NCBI RefSeq assembly: GCF_003946645.1
Contig: NZ_RHOU01000010.1
Location: 27,083-91,082, forward strand
Reading direction: 5' to 3'
DNA from: Lapidilactobacillus wuchangensis
GTDB lineage: Bacteria; Bacillota; Bacilli; Lactobacillales; Lactobacillaceae
DNA length: 64,000 nucleotides
Positions 16,562 to 25,242 of the stretch are shown one piece after another (the first letter of the stretch is position 1; every line of letters begins with the position of its first letter). A program made the translations under genes and the position numbers. The notes below the pieces were generated by a model. It was not told the DNA's origin and did not search any database. It saw only the letters and a program-made list of their open reading frames with translations.

Positions 16562-17542
16562 TTAATTGCCATAAACAATTTGTTGAACTTTTTGGGCAAT
16601 GGTAGCGACTTCGGAAAAGTCCATGTAACCAACGCCCTTCGTCATAATAGCCAGCAAGTAACGCTGACCATTTGGCAAGGTGACAATTGCCGCGTCGTTA
16701 TTATAATCTTCATACCAGCCAACTTTGTCTTGGACAGTAGCTTCTGGAGTTAGGCTAGCAACTGCTGCGGGGATGCCGTCACGATAAACTTGGCTGGCCA
16801 TATCGTCGAGGAGTTTTTCACGGTAGATTGATTGGGTAAAAGGTGCAGTGCCGGATTGTAACTTTTTCAAAAGGGCGATTAAATCGTTGGTGCTTGTTGC
16901 TGCCGGATCATCATCATTACTGAAAACTGCGCCCCAGCCTAATTGTTGATAATAGGCGTTCAAAGTGTCAGCACCATAATCGGCCAGTTGTGACTCAGAA
17001 TAATCGTTGGCACTATCAACAATCATTTCGGTGAAGCCTGTCTCATCGTCATCGGTCCAAGTGCGGTTGCCGGTGGCGATTTGGTCGAAGAGATAGGCAC
17101 TAATGAAAAGTTTGTAGGTGCTGGCCGCCACGCGACGATCGGCACCATTGACATTGGCCGCCAATTTACCTTCAGCGTAAATTGACGCGTCGTTGGCATT
17201 AGCAGCGTCAGAACCGGCCAATGGCGCCAGATTATAAAAGCTAACGGCAACATTGCCATCAGCGCCAACTTGATCGAGGTACTTTTGCAGACTGGTTTGA
17301 ATCGCCTGTTGTTTCATAGTCACAGTCAATTTAGGGTTGTTGGTAATTGTTTTTAGCGCAGCTGTATCTTGATGAACAGTATTCGCGTCAGTACTAGTCT
17401 TGGCTTGCGGTGTCCGGATTAAATTACCAATGGTTTGACCATGAATGACACCAGTTTGAATACCCACCATCAGAAAAATAATTAATAATGTTAGAACACT
17501 ACTCAGAGTCATTAACCATTTTTTAGATAATAACCGCTTCAC
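16562..17542 (-). CDS. Membrane-anchored beta-lactamase-like serine hydrolase (class A fold)
   Basis: A 326-residue protein with an N-terminal anchor (residues 10-32, WLMTLSSVLTLLIIFLMV), a Thr/Ala-rich stretch, then a class A beta-lactamase/transpeptidase-like domain from residue 80. The S-x-x-K motif is ASTYKLF (serine at about 142). The second motif region reads VDSANDYSE and the KTG-like motif is DKVGWYED. This is the Beta-lactamase2 pattern common in lactobacilli, where activity on beta-lactams is unproven and a wall-peptide role is possible. The gene stands alone. The start at 17542 gives MKRLLSKKW, a good positively charged signal anchor. The ribosome-binding site upstream (GGAGGCG) is strong. 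Confidence 0.83.
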   Translation of the reverse strand: MKRLLSKKWLMTLSSVLTLLIIFLMVGIQTGVIHGQTIGNLIRTPQAKTSTDANTVHQDTAALKTITNNPKLTVTMKQQAIQTSLQKYLDQVGADGNVAVSFYNLAPLAGSDAANANDASIYAEGKLAANVNGADRRVAASTYKLFISAYLFDQIATGNRTWTDDDETGFTEMIVDSANDYSESQLADYGADTLNAYYQQLGWGAVFSNDDDPAATSTNDLIALLKKLQSGTAPFTQSIYREKLLDDMASQVYRDGIPAAVASLTPEATVQDKVGWYEDYNNDAAIVTLPNGQRYLLAIMTKGVGYMDFSEVATIAQKVQQIVYGN

Positions 17543-17752
17543 TTGCTACGCCTCCGCTATTTTGTCGACTACTTGTCTAGACATGATAATGCTCATCTTA
17601 GCATATTTATACTCAAATTCATGATAATTATTGAAAATGTCTAAGAAACGTCACAATTCAATTTTTACACGATTAGTTAACCGTGAAACTTGAGCTTATT
17701 TATTCGTTTACTGACGATTAATTAGTATAATGACAACCAAGGAGGCGGTATC

Positions 17753-18232
17753 GTGTCTATTTATGATTATGAAGTTCAGTTGGCGAATGGTGAGACTTAT
17801 TCTTTAGCTAAATATCGCGGTCAAGCCATCGTCATTGTTAACACCGCAACGAAATGTGGTTACTCGCCACAATTTGCGGATCTTCAAAAGCTTTATGCGA
17901 CTTATGCTAAGCAGGGATTGATGGTCTTAGGCTTTCCGTCCAATCAATTCAAACAAGAATTAAAAGATAGCGCTGATGCCGAGCAAGCTTGTCGAACGAC
18001 ATACGGCGTCACGTTCCCAATGCATGAAATTGGCAATGTCAACGGCAGCAAGGCGCAACCGTTATTTGATTATTTGACGCATGACACGGCTGCTGAAATC
18101 ACGGGTCGGATCAAATGGAACTTCACGAAGTTTCTGGTAGATCGTCAAGGCAATGTTGTCGAACGGTTTGATACTAAGGTGAAGCCCGAAGCAATGGTGC
18201 CAGCAATTGAGCGAGTACTGAATGAGGATTAA
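17753..18232 (+). CDS. Glutathione peroxidase family protein
   Basis: A 159-residue thiol peroxidase. The GTG start at 17753 follows AAGGAGG by about 5 bases. The active-site region is NTATKCGYSPQF with cysteine at about 36 (a cysteine, not selenocysteine, enzyme). The glutamine in GFPSNQF and the tryptophan in IKWNFTKFLVD complete the catalytic triad. Such enzymes reduce hydroperoxides and usually take electrons from thioredoxin in bacteria. The length is normal. A family A island begins 6 bases after the stop, with no visible separate terminator. Confidence 0.92.
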   Translation: MSIYDYEVQLANGETYSLAKYRGQAIVIVNTATKCGYSPQFADLQKLYATYAKQGLMVLGFPSNQFKQELKDSADAEQACRTTYGVTFPMHEIGNVNGSKAQPLFDYLTHDTAAEITGRIKWNFTKFLVDRQGNVVERFDTKVKPEAMVPAIERVLNED

Positions 18233-18237
18233 TTAAG

Positions 18238-18905
18238 GCTTGGTAAAATGGTCTTCGATTTGAATCTATAATCGGTTTTAGGCAGAATAACGGACAACTC
18301 CGTTACGGCCGGCGGGTTGTGGAACGCTGCCGACGCTGATTGAAGCCTTTCTAATGAAAGTCTCCAATACAGGCCTTCTTCTAAATGGCTAGCGCCATCA
18401 AGAAGAATTTGGCGGCTGACAACCCGTCGGCCTTCACTGCGTTTTGAGCTAGGCCGTGCCATTTTAGATTTGTTTGATTGTTAGACAATTCAGGTAAGTG
18501 TAGGTACCAGTTATTCCACAATTCTCCGTGTAAATTACAAGGATTGTTAACCACTACAGAAAAATATTGTAAACAAATAACCCAATTGGCAAGTTTTCTG
18601 GAATAAAACTAGAAATCGTTAATCGGGTTATTTGTTTGCTCTTTTAATTATTATCACAAATTGAAGTGAGTTCTGAATCCCGCCAACACTGCCTTAAACA
18701 CTAAAAACTGTGCAGTGCACTAACTCAACTCCAGACGGAATGGAGGGCGTGGTTGTCAGCCGCCAAATTATACTTAGCGATTTATCGCTTAGTATAAGGC
18801 TCGTATTTGAGATTGTTGCGGAGCAATAAGCTCAAATCGATGCCGGCCGCGTTCCACAACCAGCAAGCCCGGAATGCAGTCAGACGCAATTCCGCTTCAA
18901 CACCT
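18238..18905. repeat. Family A repeat island, inverted pair
   Basis: Left copy about 18270-18455: GGGTTGT/ACAACCC, GCTGCC/GGCGGC, hairpin CTTCTT/AAGAAG with ATGGC/GCCAT. Right copy about 18710-18900: GGTTGT/ACAACC, hairpin ATACT/AGTAT with GCGA/TCGC, and TTGAG/CTCAA. The spacer has a strong hairpin, AAACAAATAACCC pairing with GGGTTATTTGTTT, near 18575-18640, which may terminate the peroxidase transcript. Confidence 0.85.
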
Positions 18906-19078
18906 TCACTAGGTTTTACTGTTTTAAAACATCGATTCTAAATAATCAACACTATGTGCGATACACATAGTGAGTCGTCATAATGATTAAGCAAATTTGA
19001 AGATTAGTACGTCCAATCAGCTTTTTGCCAGCTGATTCAGCTATAATATAAGTAAATAGTTGCACGAAGGAGTCGCAC

Positions 19079-19783
19079 ATGGCAGCATACATTGAAGTCA
19101 TTAATGAAGTTAAACAATATCAAATGGGCGCCAGCCTGATTGTCGCCAATGATCATCTTAATTTTGCAATTAATCAAGGTGAGTTGGTGGTTATTTTGGG
19201 TCCCAGTGGTGCGGGCAAGTCGACTGTTTTGAACATTCTTGGCGGCATGGATCAACCATCTGCTGGGCAAATTATTGTTGACGGCACTGACATTGCCCAA
19301 TTTAATGAGCGACAATTAACGGCATATCGACGTACTGATGTGGGCTTTGTGTTTCAATTCTACAATTTGATTCCTAATCTGACCGCTTTAGAAAATGTCG
19401 AATTAGCGACGGCGGTGGCGCCAAACGCCCTGGATCCTGAACAGATTCTTCGGCAAGTGGGGCTACAGGATCGCTTAGATAATTTCCCGGCTCAATTATC
19501 TGGTGGCGAACAGCAGCGTGTGGCTATTGCCCGAGCTTTAGCGAAAAATCCCAAGTTATTATTGGCTGATGAACCAACCGGCGCTTTAGATTATCAAACG
19601 GGCAAACAGGTTTTACAGTTGCTCCAAGATGCCAGTCATCAGCAAGGTCAGACTGTCGTGATCATTACGCACAACGCGGCGTTAGCGCCAATGGCCGATC
19701 AAGTGATTTATATTAATGATGCTAAAGTTCGCAAGATTGTCCGTAACGAACAGCCGACGCCAATTGCTGAGATTGAATGGTGA
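19079..19783 (+). CDS. ABC transporter ATP-binding protein (MacB/LolD type)
   Basis: A 234-residue ATPase. Walker [10 protein letters not shown] (about 42-50), [17 protein letters not shown] as Q-loop, signature LSGGEQQR, Walker [13 protein letters not shown] and switch IITHN. The EPTGALD and FYNLIP motifs place it with the MacB/LolD/FtsE-type exporters. GAAGGAG precedes the ATG. It overlaps the start of the 856-residue permease, so the two make one exporter for peptides, lipids or antimicrobials. No histidine kinase or response regulator pair, often seen with BceAB-type systems, is adjacent. Confidence 0.92.
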   Translation: MAAYIEVINEVKQYQMGASLIVANDHLNFAINQGELVVILGPSGAGKSTVLNILGGMDQPSAGQIIVDGTDIAQFNERQLTAYRRTDVGFVFQFYNLIPNLTALENVELATAVAPNALDPEQILRQVGLQDRLDNFPAQLSGGEQQRVAIARALAKNPKLLLADEPTGALDYQTGKQVLQLLQDASHQQGQTVVIITHNAALAPMADQVIYINDAKVRKIVRNEQPTPIAEIEW

Positions 19784-22347
19784 TGGCCATGAAACAGAAA
19801 TTACAATTCAAACGATTGCAACGCCAAATTCAGAATAATTTAGGCCGTTTTTTGGCAATCGTCTTAATTATTTTATTAGGCGTTTTATTATTTGTGGGCA
19901 TCAAATCCAGTGGCCCCGATTTATATCAACACGCCGAAGTCTACTTGCAGCGCCAACAAGCAAGTGATGTCCAACTGATCAGCACAACTGGCTTCAGTAC
20001 CACCGACGTGAAAAAATTACAAGATCAGCCACAATTACAAGTCGAAGCTGGCCAGAATCTAACGGCTCTAACGACTAAAAATAATCAAACGGTGGCCTTA
20101 CTTTCGTTGCCTAAGACATTAAATCAGTTGCAAGTGACCCAAGGACGCTTACCGAAAACTGCTCAAGAAGTGGTTCTTGACGCCGAAGCTAAGCGAGCTG
20201 GTTATCGCCTAGGACAAACGTATCAACTGCAAAAAACGACTGGCCTGGCGCGGACAACTTTCAAAATTGTTGGCTTTGTGGCGTCACCACTGTATTTAAA
20301 TAAAACTTCGCGGGGAACGACCACGATTGGCGATGGCACAATTAATCATTTTGCCTATGTGACCACGGCCAATTTCACGAGCAAAGTTGCCACGCGAGTC
20401 TACTTGCGTTTTCCCAAATTAGCTAGCTTAAATCCTTTCCAATCTAATTATCAAACTAAGGTTAAGCAGCGGTTAAATCAATTAGCCCCGCTATTTAAAA
20501 AATTACAGACGCAACGAACAACAGATTTAGCAGCGTCTGGTCTCGCCAAAATTGCCTTACAACAAGCGCAATTGGCAGCAGCAAAAGCCCAATTGCAACA
20601 ATTACCAGCAGCTCAAGCAGCCAGCCAATTAGCTACGCTTGACCAACAAGCGCAACAATTAGCACAGGCGACCAAGCAAGTTAAGCAACAAGCCAAAACG
20701 ACTTATTATCAGACGACGCGTCATGATGATAGCGGCTTTAGTACGTACGGTGAACTGGCGGAACGCATTATGGCGATTGCTAATGTCTTTCCAATGTTCT
20801 TCTTCTTGATTGCAATTTTGGTGACTTTCACAACGATGACGCGCATGGTCGAAGAGGATCGCAACCAAATTGGGGCGTTGAAGGCGCTGGGCTATACCAA
20901 AGGAGAAATCAGCCAAAGTTATTGGTGGTATGCGATTATTGCCGCTTTATTAGGCACGGTTTTAGGTGGTGTGCTTGGCAGTCAGACGTTACCGCGGATT
21001 GTTTTCAAAATGATGCAGAATCAATTCAGCATTCCTGCAACGAATTTGGTTTGGGATTGGCCGACCTTCGCAATTGCGGCTGGCTTAGCTTTGTTCTCAA
21101 CTTTAGGAGCGGTTTTATTTAGCATTCAGCGCGAATTACGCGCCGTTCCAGCAACACTGCTATTGCCACGAGCGCCGAAAGCTGGCAAGAAAATTCTGTT
21201 AGAGCGTATAACACCCTTGTGGCGTCGGCTCAGCTTTAATCAAAAAGTCAGTTATCGAAATTTGTTCCGCTATAAAGCGCGGATGTGGATGGGCATTTTA
21301 GGAATTGCTGGTGGTACTGGCTTGATTCTGACCGGTTTTGGTATTCGTGATTCGATTGACCACTCTGGTCAAAGCCAGTTCAGTCAAGTGCTGACTTATC
21401 AGGCTGCCTTCACTTTTAAAGATGCTGCTCAAACAAGTCAAGTGGCGCAAATTCTTGCGGCTGATACCAAAGTGAAACAGCGTGTGCCAGTTACGGCCGA
21501 AATGGTCAAACTAGCACATCAAACTAAGCGAGTGAACGAAGTGACGCTGTACGCAGTGAAAAATCAGCAGGCTTTGGCACCGTTCATTCATTTGTCGACG
21601 CCGCTAAATGATCATGGCGCCGTTCTGAGCGAGAAAGCCGCTGAATTGTTAGGCGTTCAAGCAGGGTCCACTTTGAAATTAACGACTGATAACCAACAGC
21701 CAGTTACTGTGAAGGTCACTGGCATTACCACCAATTATGCTGGGCACTTTATTTATTTGACGAATCATTATTATCAACAACAGTTCAAGACACCGCCAGT
21801 TGCAAAGACTTGGCTAGTGAAGACCCAGCAACTCACAGTTAATCAAGAAAATGCGCTGGCCAAAAAAGTACTGGCCACTAAGCAAGTCGTTAACACCAAT
21901 TTCTTGTCCACGCAAAAGCGGGCCGTGGATCAACAAACGCAAATGTTGCAATTGATTGTGGTAATTTTTATTGTGTTGTCGGGATTGTTGACCTTTATTG
22001 TTTTATATAATTTGACCAATATTAATGTTTCAGAGCGCATTCGTGAGCTGTCAACGATTAAGGTCCTCGGCTTTTTTGACCGGGAAGTGACCTTGTACGT
22101 CGCGCGGGAGAATGTGCTGTTAACAATCATGGGTATTGTGATCGGTCTGGGTTTTGGTAATTTACTGACGCGCTTTATTTTGCGTCAGGCGGAAACTGAA
22201 CAAGTGATTTTCCCATTGGCGATTAGTTTGACCGGTTATTTAACGGCAATGGGGATGACCGTGGTCTTTACGCTGATCGTCATGTTGGTCACGCATCGAC
22301 ATTTACGGAAAGTTGACATGATCAGTGCGCTGAAGGCCAACGATTAG
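19777..22347 (+). CDS. FtsX-family ABC transporter permease
   Basis: An 856-residue permease partner of the ATPase just upstream. It has an N-terminal membrane helix (residues 23-45), a large extracellular domain and a Gln/Ala-rich coiled-coil region (about 255-315). An FtsX block of three helices (about 340-460) is followed by a second outer domain and a second FtsX block (about 725-855). The double FtsX layout is that of large DUF214 permeases. The start could be 19777, 19783 or 19789 (MKQKLQF). None has a strong ribosome-binding site, and translation is probably coupled to the ATPase gene, which it overlaps by 7 bases. The substrate is unknown. Confidence 0.9.
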   Translation: MVMAMKQKLQFKRLQRQIQNNLGRFLAIVLIILLGVLLFVGIKSSGPDLYQHAEVYLQRQQASDVQLISTTGFSTTDVKKLQDQPQLQVEAGQNLTALTTKNNQTVALLSLPKTLNQLQVTQGRLPKTAQEVVLDAEAKRAGYRLGQTYQLQKTTGLARTTFKIVGFVASPLYLNKTSRGTTTIGDGTINHFAYVTTANFTSKVATRVYLRFPKLASLNPFQSNYQTKVKQRLNQLAPLFKKLQTQRTTDLAASGLAKIALQQAQLAAAKAQLQQLPAAQAASQLATLDQQAQQLAQATKQVKQQAKTTYYQTTRHDDSGFSTYGELAERIMAIANVFPMFFFLIAILVTFTTMTRMVEEDRNQIGALKALGYTKGEISQSYWWYAIIAALLGTVLGGVLGSQTLPRIVFKMMQNQFSIPATNLVWDWPTFAIAAGLALFSTLGAVLFSIQRELRAVPATLLLPRAPKAGKKILLERITPLWRRLSFNQKVSYRNLFRYKARMWMGILGIAGGTGLILTGFGIRDSIDHSGQSQFSQVLTYQAAFTFKDAAQTSQVAQILAADTKVKQRVPVTAEMVKLAHQTKRVNEVTLYAVKNQQALAPFIHLSTPLNDHGAVLSEKAAELLGVQAGSTLKLTTDNQQPVTVKVTGITTNYAGHFIYLTNHYYQQQFKTPPVAKTWLVKTQQLTVNQENALAKKVLATKQVVNTNFLSTQKRAVDQQTQMLQLIVVIFIVLSGLLTFIVLYNLTNINVSERIRELSTIKVLGFFDREVTLYVARENVLLTIMGIVIGLGFGNLLTRFILRQAETEQVIFPLAISLTGYLTAMGMTVVFTLIVMLVTHRHLRKVDMISALKAND

Positions 22348-22348
22348 T

Positions 22349-23182
22349 TTAATAATGAAATTGTGGGAGTAGCGTTTTGATTCGATTAATTAGTTTCTGA
22401 ACTTCGGTTGAAGTGGCAATCTTAGGATTAAGCAGATAAAATTCTCGGCGAAAATCTGGGGATAATTGTTGATAAGGCAGCAGTGTGTCCACAATTGAGC
22501 GTTTGGAAACAATTGCCTTGCCAATTCGGAGATTAACTAATTTCGCAATTAAATTGTCGTCGTTAACCTTGAGTAAATGGGTTGGACGTAGATGGTGCTC
22601 ATTAAAATAACGTTCAGTATATTCGCGTTGGGTTGAACCGGCACCAGCAATCAGCCACTCTTGACTTTCAAGATCGCCAGCAAGGACTAATTCGTCAGAG
22701 GCAAAAGCCATCTGTTCAACTTGTTGCGCCGCAAATGGTTTTTCTAGAATACCAAAGGCGATTTCGTGCTTCATAATTTCTTCTAAGATATCTTCAGAGT
22801 CGGCAGTAATTATCTCAAAATCAAACTCATCAAAATAGCTTTGAAGATTCTCCATTAGTTTCGGTAGCACAAATAAAGAAGTTGTCGGTGAAACACCAAT
22901 GACACAGCGAATCCGCTTGCTGTGGTGGCTACGTACGAGGTGGTTCAGTGAGTTCTCCCAATTTTGTAAGATAATTTGTGAGTCACGATAGAAACGATTG
23001 GCATTATCAGTAGGGACGAGCCCCTTATTACCATTACGAATAAATAGTTGCACGCCAAGGCTTTCTTCAAGCTTTTTGATTTGAATCGAAACATTAGGCT
23101 GGGTCACGTAAAGATCCTTGGCCGCCTTAGTGATTGAACGGGTTTCGTATACTTTTTGAAAGACAGTTAAATCTTGAAACAT
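22349..23182 (-). CDS. LysR-family transcriptional regulator
   Basis: A 277-residue LysR protein. The N-terminal winged helix is standard (VYETRSITKAAKDLYVTQPNVSIQIKKLEESLGVQLFIR). The effector domain (residues 90-270) has the usual two-lobe pattern, with VIGVSPTTSLFVLPKLMENL and AFGILEKPF. GAGGTG lies upstream of the ATG. It is divergent from the sulfur cluster that begins at 23503, across 320 bases. By family habit it probably controls that cluster. CysB/CmbR-type LysR regulators respond to O-acetylserine or similar signals, but the signal here is unknown. Confidence 0.9.
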   Translation of the reverse strand: MFQDLTVFQKVYETRSITKAAKDLYVTQPNVSIQIKKLEESLGVQLFIRNGNKGLVPTDNANRFYRDSQIILQNWENSLNHLVRSHHSKRIRCVIGVSPTTSLFVLPKLMENLQSYFDEFDFEIITADSEDILEEIMKHEIAFGILEKPFAAQQVEQMAFASDELVLAGDLESQEWLIAGAGSTQREYTERYFNEHHLRPTHLLKVNDDNLIAKLVNLRIGKAIVSKRSIVDTLLPYQQLSPDFRREFYLLNPKIATSTEVQKLINRIKTLLPQFHY

Positions 23183-23502
23183 CAGTCTAACACCTCATTA
23201 TAAAAATCATTTATGTATGCATATAGTAAAATAATATCACGAATTTATTGTGAAATAAAATATTTGAAAATTAATCAAAATATCGGGATACAACAATGAT
23301 ACTTATGCTGCGATGTTGACTAATTTGACAATTATGCCGTTTATTTGAAAATTATTCACAATTAATTTTAGTCTTAATTCACATGCTGTCGAGAAAACAT
23401 TAATATTATTTATGCTAAGCTAAAACCGAGATATCTTCAGCTGAACAACTCATTGGTCTTATTTTTGATTAACTATTGTTTTAGGGAGAAAGGGATGGCG
23501 AG

Positions 23503-24768
23503 ATGAAACATCTTGATCGCGTTTTGGGTTTTGCATTATTAGCAGTTCTCTTAATTGTCGCACCATTTATTTTACCAAGTAACATGCATTATATTCGTTT
23601 AATTTTTGGATTAGCTTTGGGTTACATTTTATCAAGATCATATACTGGTTTTGCCGGTAGTGTTAATCGGGCTTACAACACTGGCTCGACTAAATTAATG
23701 CGAACTTTAATGTTTATGTTTTTTATTACTTCGGTGGCCGTAGCCGGTTTCTTAGTATTGGAACCAGATATTGCCAAGTATGGATTATGGATCAATCCAA
23801 TTAATTTGGGTTTGATTTTAGGCGGGTTATTATTCGGTTTTGGCATGGCTTTTTCATCTTGTTGTGCCTCTGGGGTTATGACAGACTTGGCCACTGATTT
23901 GCCACGAGCCGGCATTACGTTGATTTTCTTCACAATTGGAGTATTTATGGGCTTTCCATTGCAAGCGACGCAATCTTGGGTTACAAAATCTTGGTTTACA
24001 TCAGCTACTGGTGCAAAATTTGCGCAGGGTGTGTTTATTCCAGATTGGTTTAAAGGCGGTATTTTAAACGGTTACTTGGGAGCGGTGATCGTGACTGGTA
24101 TTTTCTGTGCCTTGGTCACATACTTGGCTTTCCGTTATGAGAAAAAACGTCATAACAGTGGCACATACACTGGCGTACTTTCGGAACGCGCTCAAGACAT
24201 GCCTAAGCAAACTGATGTGGCAAAATTCGAATTACACAGTGGCGATACGTATGATGCACTTTTCGTACGACCATGGACGTTAAAGCAAGGCGCAATTGGC
24301 TTGACAATGATGTTTGTCTTAATGATGGCAATTACTAAATCCGGTTGGGGCGCATCAACGCCTTATGGTTTCTGGTTTGGTAAAGTATTGCATACTTTTG
24401 GCGTCTCGGGTGCTAGCTTAGCGGCGTTTACGCATCAAGAAGCGGCGGTCTTCACTGGCAGCTGGCTAAGCAATCCAATGACTGTTCAAGATTTCGGTAT
24501 TTTCTTAGGTGCAGCCATTTTTATTTTAACTTCTGGTTTGTTTAAAGAAACGATGCATGCAGTGCCAAGTTTGACAGTAAAAAGTACTGCCTTGTATGCA
24601 CTGGGTGGCTTTACGATGGGCTTTGGCACGCGACTAGCGAATGGCTGCAATGTTGGTGCATTATATAGCCCAATTGCCGAATTCTCACTGTCAGGTTGGA
24701 TTTTCTTAATTGTTTTAGTTCTTGGCGGAATTATTGGTAATCGACTTTCTAAAGTTCTTTATGCTTAG
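23503..24768 (+). CDS. YeeE/YedE (TsuA-like) sulfur-compound transporter
   Basis: A 421-residue membrane protein with about ten helices in two repeats. Each half carries the cysteine motif seen in TsuA thiosulfate channels: FGMAFSSCCASGVMTDLA (first half) and FGTRLANGCNVGALYSPIA (second half). Such proteins import thiosulfate or related sulfur species. GGGAGAAAGG lies upstream of the ATG at 23503, about 13 bases away. It leads the sulfur cluster: next come a persulfide or CoA-disulfide reductase with rhodanese domain and a TauABC-like importer. A family A fragment and two family B repeats separate it from the reductase gene. Confidence 0.88.
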   Translation: MKHLDRVLGFALLAVLLIVAPFILPSNMHYIRLIFGLALGYILSRSYTGFAGSVNRAYNTGSTKLMRTLMFMFFITSVAVAGFLVLEPDIAKYGLWINPINLGLILGGLLFGFGMAFSSCCASGVMTDLATDLPRAGITLIFFTIGVFMGFPLQATQSWVTKSWFTSATGAKFAQGVFIPDWFKGGILNGYLGAVIVTGIFCALVTYLAFRYEKKRHNSGTYTGVLSERAQDMPKQTDVAKFELHSGDTYDALFVRPWTLKQGAIGLTMMFVLMMAITKSGWGASTPYGFWFGKVLHTFGVSGASLAAFTHQEAAVFTGSWLSNPMTVQDFGIFLGAAIFILTSGLFKETMHAVPSLTVKSTALYALGGFTMGFGTRLANGCNVGALYSPIAEFSLSGWIFLIVLVLGGIIGNRLSKVLYA

Positions 24769-24850
24769 AGCGCGATTGAAATTGACGGAAAAATCGTGAT
24801 TGTTTTCAAAAATGTGAACTAGCTTAATCTAAACCGTTTCCTAGCATAGT

Positions 24851-24914
24851 AACGGCAGCGTTCCACGACAAGCAGCCCGAAATGCAGTCAGACACAATTC
24901 TGTTTGATCACCTT
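24851..24914. repeat. Truncated family A repeat, 3' part only
   Basis: Bases from CGGCAGCGTTCCAC through GCAGTCAGACACAATTCTG match the right-hand third of the GTTCC-oriented copies (for example 18848-18900). The left two thirds, with both hairpins, are missing. Confidence 0.75.
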
Positions 24915-24979
24915 AACTAATATTTTTAAAGTTATTAGTACATGTTATGGAAAGAGTTAAATCATGATGAGTTTTTACT

Positions 24980-25223
24980 GAAACGTGTTCGGAGCAGCAG
25001 TTGTCTATGCCTAACTTAAATATTTCAATGATCGGTTGGCACCGCTCATCAAAATATTTGAAGTTACGCTACGCCAACTACCGCTACTCCTCACACTCTA
25101 TTGAAACGTGTTCGGGTCTGCAGCTTGCTATGGATAACTTAAATATTTCGATGATCGGTTAGCACCGCTCATCAAAATATTCGAAGTTATCCTACGCCAG
25201 CTACCCGCAGCCCCTCACACTCT
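24980..25223 (+). repeat. Family B hairpin repeats, two tandem copies
   Basis: Copies at 24980-25099 and 25101-25223. First: GGAGCAGC/GCTACTCC, TAACTT/AAGTTA, AAATATTT/AAATATTT. Second: CTGC/GCAG, GATAACTT/AAGTTATC, ATCGG-turn-ACCG. Both end in CCTCACACTC. The second copy ends 20 bases before the reductase start, next to its AGGAGG site, so it would lie in the 5' leader of that mRNA if transcription starts upstream. Confidence 0.85.
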
Positions 25224-25242
25224 GAACTAGGAGGTTAATTTT

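Noticed and set aside
16361..16753. Open reading frame of 130 codons on the plus strand
   Set aside because: It runs through a family A repeat and then antisense to the beta-lactamase-like gene, with no ribosome-binding site. Similar frames at 40493-40774, 47969-48172 and 59444-59683 arise from the same repeat sequence.
23183..23502. Riboswitch or T-box (cysteine or methionine) upstream of the sulfur cluster
   Set aside because: No T-box (GGGTGGTACCGCG-like) or S-box core and no terminator lies in this AT-rich gap. LysR control is more likely.
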